Shown: piece by piece, positions 37,474-46,150 of the stretch | How the letters are laid out: every line of letters starts with the position of its first letter | How positions within the stretch are numbered: the first letter of the stretch is position 1 | Origin: Bacillus sp. AFS015802 | GTDB taxonomy: Bacteria; Bacillota; Bacilli; Bacillales; Bacillaceae_B | NCBI RefSeq assembly: GCF_002561455.1 | Contig: NZ_NTUP01000016.1 | Span: 1-47,116, forward strand | Direction: 5' to 3' | DNA: 47,116 nt | Made by a program: the position numbers and the translations under genes | The notes under the pieces: model-generated | Told to the model about the DNA's origin: nothing | Database searches by the model: none | Seen by the model: only the letters and a program-made list of their open reading frames with translations

Positions 37474-39105
37474 ATGAAGATACTAGCTGTAATTCCAGCC
37501 AGGGGTGGTTCAAAAGGCATTCCAAGGAAAAATGTGAGGTTAATGAATGGTAAACCTTTAATATCATATTCATTAGATAATGCGAAAGCGTGTGAATTAA
37601 TTACTGATATTGTTGTCACTTCAGATGATGAGGAGATTATTGGTATTGCAAAACTAAATAATGTAGATTATATTACGCGCACCTCAGAGCTTGCTGGTGA
37701 CAAAATCACATTAGACCCAGTTGTTTACGATGCTGTTAATAAAATGGAACGAGTTAAAGAATACAAATATGATATTGTCGTTACACTCCAGGCTACTTCC
37801 CCTTTGCTTAAGGGCGAGACTTTAGATAGAGCTATAAAAAATTTTTTAGCTAGTGGAAAAGATACTTATATTAGTGCAGTAAATAGACCACATTTATCAT
37901 GGTCAAGTAATGAAAATGGCTATTTTCCAAATTATTCACAAAGGTTAAATAGACAACAATTACCACCAAACTATGTAGAAACTGGTGCGTTTTTTATTAC
38001 TAAGAGAAACTTTGTTAAACCAGATAGCAGGATGGGAGAAAAAATTTCTATTTTTGAAGTACCTGAAGAGCAATCAGTAGATATAGACAGTACTAGTGAC
38101 TGGATTATTAGTGAGGCTTCCCTGAAAAGGAGGAAGATAGTCTTTCGTGCGGATGGGTATAAAGAGCTTGGAATGGGCCATATATACCATTGTCTAACTT
38201 TAGCGTATAACTTGACTGGTCATGAAGTTATGTTCGTAACAAAAGAACAATACTCCGAAGGTATAAATAAAATTAAAGATAGTTTTATGCCATATACGCT
38301 AATAAAAAATGATGATGAATTTTTTAATTTTTTAAAAGTTTGGAAGGCAGATATTGTAGTTAACGATTGTTTAGACACAAACGAAGAATATATGAAAGAG
38401 CTAAAGACTTTGGTTAAAAAAGTAATAACTATCGAAGATTTAGGTCAAGGGGCAATTTATGCCGATGCAGTTATTAATGCACTTTATAATACAGAAATTA
38501 AAAGTCAAAAACAATTTCACGGGGAAAAATATGTATGTCTCAGGGATGAGTTTCTGATAAATAAACCAAAGGAGTTTTCAAAAGAGGTTAAAACTGTATT
38601 GGTAATGTTTGGGGGGACTGATCCATCAAACTTAACTGAAAAAATCTATGATTTGGCTATAAAATTAAACAGAGATTATCCAAATATCATATTTAATTTT
38701 ATAACAGGCAGTGGATATGAAAATAAAGACAATAACATTGTTACTTATAAAGAAAAAAATATTTATATATTGCAAAATGTAAAAAGGGTCAGCGATTATA
38801 TGAGAGAGGCTGACTTAGCATTTACATCTCAAGGTAGGACTGTTTTTGAGCTTGCCTCATTAGGAGTCCCTTCAATTGTATTAGCACAAAATAAGAGGGA
38901 ACAACTTCATACATTCGCACAAATGCAAAATGGATTTATGAATTTAGGCTTAGGTTTAGATGTAACAAAAGAAACAATAGAGCATACATTTAAGTGGTTA
39001 GCAGAGACTCCTCAGATAAGACTTGAAATGAGGGAATTAATGCTAAAGCATGATTTCAAGAAAGGAATAAACCGTGTAATAGATATTATCTTAGAGGAGG
39101 ATTAG
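37474..39105 (+). CDS. Fused CMP-nonulosonate cytidylyltransferase and PseG-like UDP-sugar hydrolase
   Basis: A 543-residue two-domain protein. Residues 1-225 form a NeuA/PseF-type cytidylyltransferase (IPARGGSKGIPRKNVRLMNGKPLISYSL, LQATSPLL, VDIDSTSDW). Residues 226-543 resemble PseG (FRADGYKELGMGHIYHCLTLA, where PseG has RxDxxxxxGxGH, then VMFGGTDPSNLT and AFTSQGRTVFELASLGVPSIV), which removes UDP from the 6-deoxy amino sugar. In Campylobacter and Helicobacter these are separate genes. The fusion joins the step before and the step after the NeuB-type synthase encoded next. I see no stop or frameshift at the joint. Confidence 0.88.
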   Translation: MKILAVIPARGGSKGIPRKNVRLMNGKPLISYSLDNAKACELITDIVVTSDDEEIIGIAKLNNVDYITRTSELAGDKITLDPVVYDAVNKMERVKEYKYDIVVTLQATSPLLKGETLDRAIKNFLASGKDTYISAVNRPHLSWSSNENGYFPNYSQRLNRQQLPPNYVETGAFFITKRNFVKPDSRMGEKISIFEVPEEQSVDIDSTSDWIISEASLKRRKIVFRADGYKELGMGHIYHCLTLAYNLTGHEVMFVTKEQYSEGINKIKDSFMPYTLIKNDDEFFNFLKVWKADIVVNDCLDTNEEYMKELKTLVKKVITIEDLGQGAIYADAVINALYNTEIKSQKQFHGEKYVCLRDEFLINKPKEFSKEVKTVLVMFGGTDPSNLTEKIYDLAIKLNRDYPNIIFNFITGSGYENKDNNIVTYKEKNIYILQNVKRVSDYMREADLAFTSQGRTVFELASLGVPSIVLAQNKREQLHTFAQMQNGFMNLGLGLDVTKETIEHTFKWLAETPQIRLEMRELMLKHDFKKGINRVIDIILEED

Positions 39106-39108
39106 TAG

Positions 39109-40179
39109 ATGGTTAGTAAAATTATAACGAGGGCAGAAGAAGGTAAGTTTGTATTGATTGCAGAAATAGGAGTTAATTATTATGATATAGCAAAAAAAAT
39201 GGAAATAACAGTTATGGATGCGGCAAAGCTAATGATAAAAGAAGCAAAAGAAGCTGGTATTCATGCAGTAAAATTTCAAACTTACAAAGCAGAGACATTA
39301 GCAGCTAAGGAATCACCATCATATTGGGATACTAAGGAAGAAGCGACTACATCACAATATGAACTTTTTAAAAAATATGACTGCCTTTCCTATAATGAAT
39401 ATAAAGAACTGGCAGAGTATTGTCATGATCTAGATATAGAATTTCTATCAACAGCTTTTGATATAGAATCAGCTGATTATTTAAATGAATTAATGAATGT
39501 ATATAAAATCTCATCATCTGATTTAAATAACTTACCATTTGTTGCATATCAAGCTAAAAAGAACAAGCCCATTTTATTGTCAGTAGGAGCGTCTGATGAA
39601 GAAGAAATAGAAGAAACTATTAAAACTATTCGTAAATATAACAATGAGCCTATTGTATTATTACATTGTGTACTTGAGTACCCAACGCCATATAACCATG
39701 CTAATCTAAATAAAATTGTGAGTCTGAAAAATAAATATCCAGAATTAATCATTGGTTATTCTGATCACACAAAACCAGATATTAATGGAGATGTTATTAA
39801 AACAGCTTACAACTTAGGGGCCCTTGTAGTGGAGAAACACTTCACATTAGATAAATTATTACCAGGAAATGATCATTATCATGCGATGGCACCAGAAGAT
39901 GCTAAAACTATAACTAATGGGATTGCATTCATTGAGCAATTAAGGGGTTCATATGAAATTGGATTTAATGAAACAGAATTAGCTGCAAGAAAAAACGCAA
40001 GAAGATCTTTAGTAACAGCTCATGCGGTAAAAATGGGTGAAGTAATAACTGAGAATAAATTAACATTTAAGCGACCTGGAACTGGAATATCTCCTCGAGA
40101 TATTAACAATGTTATTGGTAAAGTAGCAAAAGAAGATATTCCAGAGGACACTATTTTAATGCCTTATATGTTTAGTTAA
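39109..40179 (+). CDS. N-acetylneuraminate/pseudaminate-type synthase (NeuB family)
   Basis: The 356-residue enzyme condenses a six-carbon N-acyl sugar with phosphoenolpyruvate to a nine-carbon nonulosonic acid. Visible are AEIGVNY, AVKFQTYKAE, STAFDIES, YKISSSDL, GYSDHT, VVEKHFTLD and a C-terminal antifreeze-like SAF domain (about residues 295-356, ARRSLVTA...). It follows the fusion gene by three bases. Whether the product is pseudaminic, legionaminic or another acid is not clear, because no aminotransferase gene is nearby. Confidence 0.9.
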   Translation: MVSKIITRAEEGKFVLIAEIGVNYYDIAKKMEITVMDAAKLMIKEAKEAGIHAVKFQTYKAETLAAKESPSYWDTKEEATTSQYELFKKYDCLSYNEYKELAEYCHDLDIEFLSTAFDIESADYLNELMNVYKISSSDLNNLPFVAYQAKKNKPILLSVGASDEEEIEETIKTIRKYNNEPIVLLHCVLEYPTPYNHANLNKIVSLKNKYPELIIGYSDHTKPDINGDVIKTAYNLGALVVEKHFTLDKLLPGNDHYHAMAPEDAKTITNGIAFIEQLRGSYEIGFNETELAARKNARRSLVTAHAVKMGEVITENKLTFKRPGTGISPRDINNVIGKVAKEDIPEDTILMPYMFS

Positions 40180-40586
40180 ATATTATAATTTGCATAGAAG
40201 AAAGAATGGATTGTAATTTATTTTAAATAAACGCTTTTGATAATAAAAAGGGAAAATTAGCTATTACATTACTTTTTATGAATATTTCCCTTCTACTGTT
40301 GTTAAATTAATATAACCATAGGGGTATGTAGCATAAAATGTTATATTACCCCTTTTAATATATTTTCGGTATAAATATAGATTATCATGATCTCGTATTT
40401 GATTTAATGAAGCTTACCTTTATATCTCAATTATTAATAATATTAATGTTCTCGTCTGGCTGTCAATATTTGAAAATCCTCGCTCTTAAATTACAATTAC
40501 CTAAAATTGATACAACCTCATCATTAAATCACCTATATTCTTATATATAATTAACAAATCATATAAAAAATTGGAGTAAATATAAA
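40180..40586. other. 407-base AT-rich gap with two hairpins, no gene
   Basis: No credible gene is visible on either strand. AAGGGAAA/TTTCCCTT (about 40248-40293) and a GGGGTA/TACCCC-like arm (about 40320-40353, followed by TTTTAAT) may be terminators for the upstream unit. A promoter for the flippase gene could lie in the AT-rich remainder but is not obvious. The gap splits the cassette into two transcription units or marks an old insertion. Confidence 0.4.
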
Positions 40587-42008
40587 ATGCTATTAAGGAA
40601 TATTTTGCATAATGATAATTTTAAAGTTGTTTTTAGATATTCTTCTATAAAGTACGTAGCTTTAGTAATTGGTTTAGTTAAAGGAATAGTAAATGCTGCA
40701 TCATTAGGTCCTGAACTTTTTGGAATTTTAGGTAACCTTATTTTAGTATTAAGTTATTTAGCTTACACTAATCTTGGAATTGTTTACTCTATGAATAGAG
40801 AATACGTATTATATGAATCAAAAGGCGAAGAAATTAGAGCTGAAAATGTCATTAATACAACCTTTACAGCATTAATCATTTTATCTACATTTTTAATTTT
40901 AACTGGTGTTAGTACAACTTTTTTTTATAAAGGTGATTTAAGGAACTACTTAGTATTAATATTTATAATAGCTATTTTTGAACAATATAGATCATTTTAT
41001 ATGAACTATTTTAGATTAACAAATGATTTTAAAAAAATTAATAATATAGAAATAATAAATAGTATATTTTCATTTGTTCTGATTGTTATATTAATAAAGT
41101 ACTTTGCGATATATGCTGTCCTAATAGCAATGCTTATCTCAGGTTGTATAATTTTTTTCTATGGTATAAAACACCTAGGGAAAATCAAATTTAGTATTGA
41201 TAGACAAGTAATTAAAGATTTGTTAGTAGTTGGGTTCCCGTTACTAATTTATAATTTAGGTTTCTATATAATAACTACAATAGATAGAGTTATGACAATT
41301 AAATTTTTGGATTATAAAGATTTAGGTTATCTTACATTTTCAAATCAAATTGCTGGGGGAACGCTAGTATTTATAACCTCAGTATTATTTTTATATTATC
41401 CTAAGGCGATAAAAATGTTAAATGTTGATAGTAATGTTAACACTAGAATTTTTCTAAGAAGAACTGAAAAGTATACTAAATATGTTGAAGTTTTTGGAGT
41501 AGTACTTTGTGTCACGGGTGTGATATTAATAGAGCCCTTCGTGGATGTTTTAGTCCCCTCTTATGATATTAGTATAAATATCTACAGGATATTAATATTT
41601 GGTACAATAGTAAATCAAATTGCTTATTTCTTTAATGTTTTTATAGTTTCTAACAAAAAGCAAATATATCTAATATATATTCAAATTATTATAATTTCAT
41701 TGTCTATCATATTTAATTTTGTTTTTATAAAAATAGGTATGGGGATTATTGGGATTGTGTTAGCAACATCAATATCAAATGTCATATATTCAATATTGCA
41801 ACTTGTTGTTTATTTGAAAATATTAAAAGTCGAAATAAATTACATTAGAACTATTACTAGAGTTTACTTAAAATTTAATTTAATTATGGCAGTGAACGCT
41901 ATTCTTGTTTTATTTAATACAAGTTTTATGTTATATAGTTTAATTATTATTCTTATAACTATAATTCTATACTATAAAGATTTTAGAAAAATGTTAAAAG
42001 AAAAATAG
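40587..42008 (+). CDS. Wzx-type polysaccharide flippase
   Basis: A 473-residue protein with about 12-14 membrane helices in the MATE/PST exporter pattern. The N-terminal SSIKYVALVIGLVKGIVNAASLGPELFGILG is typical of the oligosaccharide flippase family. It should move the lipid-linked repeat unit across the membrane for Wzy. The start ATG has a weak TTGGAG site. The coding sequence is the most AT-rich of the locus, typical of acquired flippase genes. Confidence 0.88.
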   Translation: MLLRNILHNDNFKVVFRYSSIKYVALVIGLVKGIVNAASLGPELFGILGNLILVLSYLAYTNLGIVYSMNREYVLYESKGEEIRAENVINTTFTALIILSTFLILTGVSTTFFYKGDLRNYLVLIFIIAIFEQYRSFYMNYFRLTNDFKKINNIEIINSIFSFVLIVILIKYFAIYAVLIAMLISGCIIFFYGIKHLGKIKFSIDRQVIKDLLVVGFPLLIYNLGFYIITTIDRVMTIKFLDYKDLGYLTFSNQIAGGTLVFITSVLFLYYPKAIKMLNVDSNVNTRIFLRRTEKYTKYVEVFGVVLCVTGVILIEPFVDVLVPSYDISINIYRILIFGTIVNQIAYFFNVFIVSNKKQIYLIYIQIIIISLSIIFNFVFIKIGMGIIGIVLATSISNVIYSILQLVVYLKILKVEINYIRTITRVYLKFNLIMAVNAILVLFNTSFMLYSLIIILITIILYYKDFRKMLKEK

Positions 42009-42037
42009 ATTAGATACTGAAAGGAGAATTGTATCTT

Positions 42038-43048
42038 ATGAATATTCTAGTAACCGGAGGCGCCGGATATATAGGTTCGCATACATGTGTTGCTTTATTA
42101 GAAGCAGGGCATTCAGTAATAATAGCTGATAACCTTTGTAATAGTAAACGTGAGACCGTTGAGAAAATTATTGATATTACAAATAAACAAGTAACCTTTT
42201 ATGAGTTTGATGTAACTGATGAACCAGCTATAGACGAGATTTTCAATAATAATAATTTAGATGGTGTCATTCATTTTGCGGGTATGAAAGCAGTGGGGGA
42301 ATCTGTTGAAATACCATTAACTTACTATTACAACAACATAGTCAGTACGATGGTTCTTGCAAAGACTTGCCTGAAACATGGTGTGAGTCGATTTGTTTTT
42401 AGTTCATCTGCAACAGTATATGGAGACAACGCTGTACCTTTTGTAGAAACAATGAATCTTTTACCTACTACTAATCCTTACGGTGAAACAAAAGCTATGA
42501 GTGAGAGGATTCTTTCTGATATAGCTAAAGCCAATCCAGAATTTTCAGTTGCTCTTCTTCGATATTTTAATCCAGTAGGAGCCCATGAAAGTGGATTGAT
42601 TGGTGAAGCACCTAACGGAATACCTAATAACCTTATGCCATATGTTACTCAAGTTGCTAAAGGGAAATTGGATAAACTTCGAGTGTTTGGTAACGACTAT
42701 CCAACAATAGATGGTACGGGAGTAAGAGACTATATTCATGTATTGGATCTGGCAGAAGGGCATGTTGCAGCGTTAAATAATCTTAAAGAAGGTGCTCATG
42801 TTTATAACTTGGGAACCGGTCAAGGTACCAGTGTATTAGAGTTAGTGAGAGCTTTTGAAGAAGCTAATGGTATTGAAGTTCCTTATGAAATTATAGATCG
42901 TAGACCTGGAGACATTGCTTTATGCTATGCTGATGCTTCAAAAGCTGAACGAGAACTAGGTTGGGTAGCTAAGCGTGATATTGTCGCTATGTGCAGAGAT
43001 GCTTGGCGTTTTGAAAAGAATGGTCAAATGGGGACGGTTCCCATTTGA
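42038..43048 (+). CDS. galE: UDP-glucose 4-epimerase with a REP-derived C-terminus
   Basis: The 336-residue enzyme interconverts UDP-Glc and UDP-Gal (or the HexNAc forms). It has ILVTGGAGYIGSHT, FSSSATVYG, YGETKAMSE (Tyr-x-x-x-Lys), RYFNPVGAH and GVRDYIHV. I start at the ATG following AAAGGAG; a TTG three codons upstream is too close to that site. The last residues QMGTVPI and the TGA stop are encoded by a 25-base hairpin repeat (43024-43048), so the natural end after AWRFEKN seems to have been replaced. The fold should tolerate this since the tail is peripheral. Confidence 0.93.
   Translation: MNILVTGGAGYIGSHTCVALLEAGHSVIIADNLCNSKRETVEKIIDITNKQVTFYEFDVTDEPAIDEIFNNNNLDGVIHFAGMKAVGESVEIPLTYYYNNIVSTMVLAKTCLKHGVSRFVFSSSATVYGDNAVPFVETMNLLPTTNPYGETKAMSERILSDIAKANPEFSVALLRYFNPVGAHESGLIGEAPNGIPNNLMPYVTQVAKGKLDKLRVFGNDYPTIDGTGVRDYIHVLDLAEGHVAALNNLKEGAHVYNLGTGQGTSVLELVRAFEEANGIEVPYEIIDRRPGDIALCYADASKAERELGWVAKRDIVAMCRDAWRFEKNGQMGTVPI
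43024..43048 (+). repeat. REP family 2 hairpin (TCAAATGGG-GACGGTT-CCCATTTGA)
   Basis: A perfect 9-bp stem with a seven-base loop, GACGGTT. Its last three bases are the galE stop codon. A second copy in the same direction lies at 47055-47079, on the far side of the split RAYT gene. Confidence 0.85.
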
Positions 43049-43059
43049 CTTTTGATTAT

Positions 43060-43147
43060 TGCAGACAGAATGAGCCAGTAGTGCATACTTTTGAGCCACC
43101 TAATGCGGACAAGAAAGCCACCAAGTGCGGAGTGTGACTAATGGTTT
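43060..43147. repeat. Four 22-bp phased repeats, probable relic IS21-type end
   Basis: Units beginning TGCAGACAG, TGCATACTT, TGCGGACAA and TGCGGAGTG start at 43060, 43082, 43104 and 43126, an exact 22-bp step, with GAGCCA or AAGCCA at a fixed position in the first three. The complete IS21-type element nearby has ends with the same 22-bp step but a different motif. This looks like the surviving end of another element of that family. Confidence 0.6.
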
Positions 43148-43224
43148 CTGCATTTGGAGCCAGCTTGTTGTTTTTATAAATATCACTTTTCCTCTTTAGT
43201 CCTGGGGCTAGGCAGAGGAATATT

Positions 43225-43237
43225 GGGGTCAGACCCC
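43225..43237. repeat. Near-palindrome GGGGTCAGACCCC
   Basis: A 13-bp near-perfect palindrome in the gap between galE and the split RAYT. It may be a member of a further short palindromic family; only one copy was seen. Confidence 0.5.
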
Positions 43238-43380
43238 CACCCAACTAAAGTGCACAGCGTCAATGTGTTAAAGGGATGGGTGGGGTTGTTTGGCTTTGGT
43301 TAGGTAGGATTTTACAAGTGTTTTATTATAGAATTAGCTCGAGAAGGATCGTATTTTCTATTCTTGGGAGGAGGAAAGAA

Positions 43381-43422
43381 ATGTCTAGAAAACTCCGTAT
43401 CTGGTACCCGGGTGCCATGTAT
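43381..43422 (+). pseudogene. RAYT gene, 5' fragment (14 codons)
   Basis: A strong ribosome site (GGGAGGAGG) precedes an ATG that opens MSRKLRIWYPGAMY, the conserved RAYT beginning (compare MVRTPRNWCPGATYH of the intact copy at 6430). The frame then stops at a TGA formed by the first bases of the IS21-type element. The remainder of the gene resumes at 46256. Joining the parts, and counting the duplicated ATGTAT once, restores a 158-residue protein. Confidence 0.9.
43417..43422 (+). repeat. Target-site duplication, left copy (ATGTAT)
   Basis: ATGTAT occurs immediately before the element (43417-43422) and immediately after it (46250-46255). Removing the element and one copy restores the transposase reading frame. 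Confidence 0.88.
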
Positions 43423-43516
43423 TGAATACAGCCAAGTGATTTCACCACCCTTGCCATCTTTTTTACCACTCTCCGCCAAGGAATTTACCAGGCTACGCCA
43501 ACGCATTTACCAATGG
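43423..43516. repeat. IS left end with 22-bp phased subrepeats
   Basis: GCCA-N6-TTTACCA-like units start at 43431, 43453, 43475 and 43497. The TTTACCA word is the complement of TGGTAAA at the other end, so the two ends are inverted arrays of probable transposase-binding sites. Confidence 0.75.
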
Positions 43517-43520
43517 ATAA

Positions 43521-43566
43521 AAAAGCCCTACAGATTAACATTCTAGTAATCTGATAGGGCTATTAT
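43521..43566 (-). terminator. Terminator of istAB
   Basis: AGCCCTA-CAGATTA pairs with TAATCTGATAGGGCT (one bulge) around a nine-base loop, with a T run on the minus strand, just downstream of istB. Confidence 0.75.
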
Positions 43567-43578
43567 TGTAACTAACTA

Positions 43579-44544
43579 CTAAGACTGGTTACTGAAGTAA
43601 TCAAAGATTATCTTTCTAGACCCTTCATAAATATCTTGCTCGGTCCAACTATAAGGAACAGGTTCCTCGCCATAAACCTTTAAAAGCTTTTCAATTAGTT
43701 CCTTTGGGAAAGGAATCCAGCTTTTTAAACCCACCAAATAATAGTTTTCTTCCATCTTCTGAATCTCTTTTGGCGTTAAAGTGGTCATATCATGGTTACC
43801 TGCTAAATCATGACGCTCACGCATAGAAACTTCTCCGTCTAGTAGAATTTGATAGGAGTCATGAATAATGCGGTCTAAAATTGCTTCCGCAATTGTTTCA
43901 TTTCCTAACTTTAAATGCCATCCACTTGGATCAATCTGTGAACAGAAAATAGTAGAACCAACCTTATGACGAGCTTCTGTAATTTCCAAGAGGATGGCTG
44001 CTTCATCCGTTGTTAAATCTGTCAAAAGCCATTCATCTAAGATAAGGAGGTCTACTTTCGTATATTTTTTTATGCTCTTCCGATAGCTTCCGTCTGCTGC
44101 TAATTTAGCGAGTGAGAGTTCATCCAATAATTCTGGTAAACGAATATATTTAACGTTGAAAAACTGTCGATAAGCAGATACTCCGAAGGCAGTAGCCATG
44201 AATGACTTTCCTGAACCTGTAGGACCCTTTAATATAATATTGTGACTATCAAGGATATAAGTACAACTAGCCAACTTCAAAATCAACTCTTTGTTTAATC
44301 TTCGATCCTCATGATATTCCAGGTCTTCAATACATGCATTGGAGTTAAGAAAAGTCGCTGTTTTGATTAATCGTTGAAGCTTATTGCTCTTTCGACGGGC
44401 ATGTTCTAAATCGACAAGTAAACTAAATCGATCTTCAAAAGTCATTTTCTGAAACTCTTTATTTGCTGCTTGTTCCTTATAGGCTTCCGCCATACCACTT
44501 AGTTTCATTTCCATTAATTTTGTTAGTGTTTGTTCATTCATCAT
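43579..44544 (-). CDS. istB: IS21-family transposition helper ATPase IstB
   Basis: A 321-residue AAA+ ATPase that forms the helper complex for IS21 transposition. Walker A is LKGPTGSGKSFMATAFG and Walker B is VDLLILDEW, with the family motif HDSYQILLDGEVSMRERH further on. The C-terminal 70 residues extend beyond the usual core of about 250. The start overlaps the istA stop as ATGA, giving translational coupling. No disruption is visible. Confidence 0.94.
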   Translation of the reverse strand: MMNEQTLTKLMEMKLSGMAEAYKEQAANKEFQKMTFEDRFSLLVDLEHARRKSNKLQRLIKTATFLNSNACIEDLEYHEDRRLNKELILKLASCTYILDSHNIILKGPTGSGKSFMATAFGVSAYRQFFNVKYIRLPELLDELSLAKLAADGSYRKSIKKYTKVDLLILDEWLLTDLTTDEAAILLEITEARHKVGSTIFCSQIDPSGWHLKLGNETIAEAILDRIIHDSYQILLDGEVSMRERHDLAGNHDMTTLTPKEIQKMEENYYLVGLKSWIPFPKELIEKLLKVYGEEPVPYSWTEQDIYEGSRKIIFDYFSNQS

Positions 44545-46091
44545 TTATCCGTTCCCCCATAGTAAGAAGCTCCACGTGTAAAGCCATAATTGTTTTTGCT
44601 GGTTTCTGTTTTCCGTTTTAATTCCTGCTCTGCGTCATTCTTTTTGTTGGTCTTCAGTAGCGTTTGAATACTTTTGACCGTTGGTCTTTTAGTCATTGAA
44701 AGCACCATTTTACAAGCGCGTTCAATCTCGTATTTGGTGTAACGACGCTCAAACTTCTTTAAAGAAAATATGGACTGTAGGGCTAACTTCTCTGTCTGTG
44801 AAGTATCAAGAAGATATCGAATTACGCTTAATGTTGATTCTCCGATATTTTCTGCCCATTCAACCGCAGCTTCTGGGGTTTGATCAACGAATAACTTGTG
44901 ATTATCTGGCATATGGTCAGGGAGAGTGGTAGTCTGTCCAAATTTCCCATATAATCGTTTATGAGAGGCAATTCTCATATGGTTAAAAAATACTTCTATG
45001 AGGTTATCTGACACTCTCACCTCGACTTCGCGATTGATATATTCGTATGGCACGGAATAAAACATGTTATCAAATGAAACGTGATAGTCAGGGGCTACAG
45101 TTGTCTTTTTCCATTCAGACATTTTATAAGGTGCTGCTGGAAGCGGAGAAAGGGCAAATTTCTCCTCTTCTTCAAAGGCAGACAAACGAGACCCTTTTTT
45201 CCGAGTAAAGGGTCTTTTATTAAACTCATCTAACTTCTTCCTAACCTCTTCGTTCAGTTCATCAATAGTAAAGCAATGCATATTTCTTAATGCTGCAATA
45301 ATCCAGGTAGAGATTACTCCAACCGAACCTTCTACACTAGCTTTATCTTTTGGGGTACGCACCCTCGCCGGCATGACGACAGTGTTGTAGTAATCCGCCA
45401 TCTCTTTGTAGGCAGGATTCAATACCAATTCACGGCTCGTATGCTTCGTAACGCCAGTTTTTAGATTGTCTGGAACGACAATCTGGGTAGTGCCACCAAA
45501 ATACTTATAGGCATTATTGTGAAGTGTAATCCATGCATGTGAATCCATAGATAAACTTGCTTCTGCATATGAAAATTGGCTGCACGGCAGGGTGGCAACG
45601 AACACATAGGCTTTTACTTTTTCTCCAGTGTCTCTATCAATAATGAAAGCTGTGGAACCTGCCCAATCGACTTCCATGATTTCACCTGGTTTTCTTCGAA
45701 TGCGCAAAGTAGCTTTGTACTTATCAGCATAGTAACTGTAATGACGCAAGAAACTTCGATAAGAGTATGGAATCTTTTGATTTGCTCTACATTCAGCTTC
45801 ATATTCATGATGGAGAAGTGATAGTGTCACATTCGGCTTAGCCAACTCTTCATGAATATAGTCAAAATTCAAAGGATGTCGCCCGGAAGCCTCCATTGTT
45901 TTCTCAGGAAAAAGAAATTCCTCAATCCATTTATCCGTCATTTCTTCTTCTAACGGACAGACTAACCCCTTCTTTTCGGCAAGGCCAATGATCTCTGTTA
46001 CTTTTTGACGAGAATGACCAGTACTTGAGGCTATGCCTCTAAGGCTGATTCCCTCATCGTTTAATTCCAATATCTTTCGATAATGAATCAT
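44541..46091 (-). CDS. istA: IS21-family transposase IstA
   Basis: A 516-residue DDE transposase. It has an N-terminal helix-turn-helix (GISLRGIASSTGHSRQKVTEII) and the integrase core with the first Asp in GEIMEVDWAGS, the second in IVVPDNLKTGV and the Glu in PKDKASVEGSVG. A Mu-like C-terminal beta region follows. I start at the ATG preceded by CAGGAGGTA; the longest open frame begins 16 codons earlier without a ribosome site. It is the first gene of the istAB pair and reads away from the 46249 end. Confidence 0.94.
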   Translation of the reverse strand: MIHYRKILELNDEGISLRGIASSTGHSRQKVTEIIGLAEKKGLVCPLEEEMTDKWIEEFLFPEKTMEASGRHPLNFDYIHEELAKPNVTLSLLHHEYEAECRANQKIPYSYRSFLRHYSYYADKYKATLRIRRKPGEIMEVDWAGSTAFIIDRDTGEKVKAYVFVATLPCSQFSYAEASLSMDSHAWITLHNNAYKYFGGTTQIVVPDNLKTGVTKHTSRELVLNPAYKEMADYYNTVVMPARVRTPKDKASVEGSVGVISTWIIAALRNMHCFTIDELNEEVRKKLDEFNKRPFTRKKGSRLSAFEEEEKFALSPLPAAPYKMSEWKKTTVAPDYHVSFDNMFYSVPYEYINREVEVRVSDNLIEVFFNHMRIASHKRLYGKFGQTTTLPDHMPDNHKLFVDQTPEAAVEWAENIGESTLSVIRYLLDTSQTEKLALQSIFSLKKFERRYTKYEIERACKMVLSMTKRPTVKSIQTLLKTNKKNDAEQELKRKTETSKNNYGFTRGASYYGGTDK

Positions 46092-46150
46092 ACAAAAATA
46101 CCTCCTGAATATTAATGACACACCTGAAGGTGTGCTCACTAATTATACAG

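Noticed and set aside
40225..40240. Possible cre site near TAAACGCTTTTGA
   Set aside because: It lacks the conserved CA at the end and lies between genes with no clear promoter.
43312..43546. Open frames on both strands at the left IS end
   Set aside because: They cross the IS junction and follow the 22-bp subrepeats; only the 14-codon RAYT fragment is supported.
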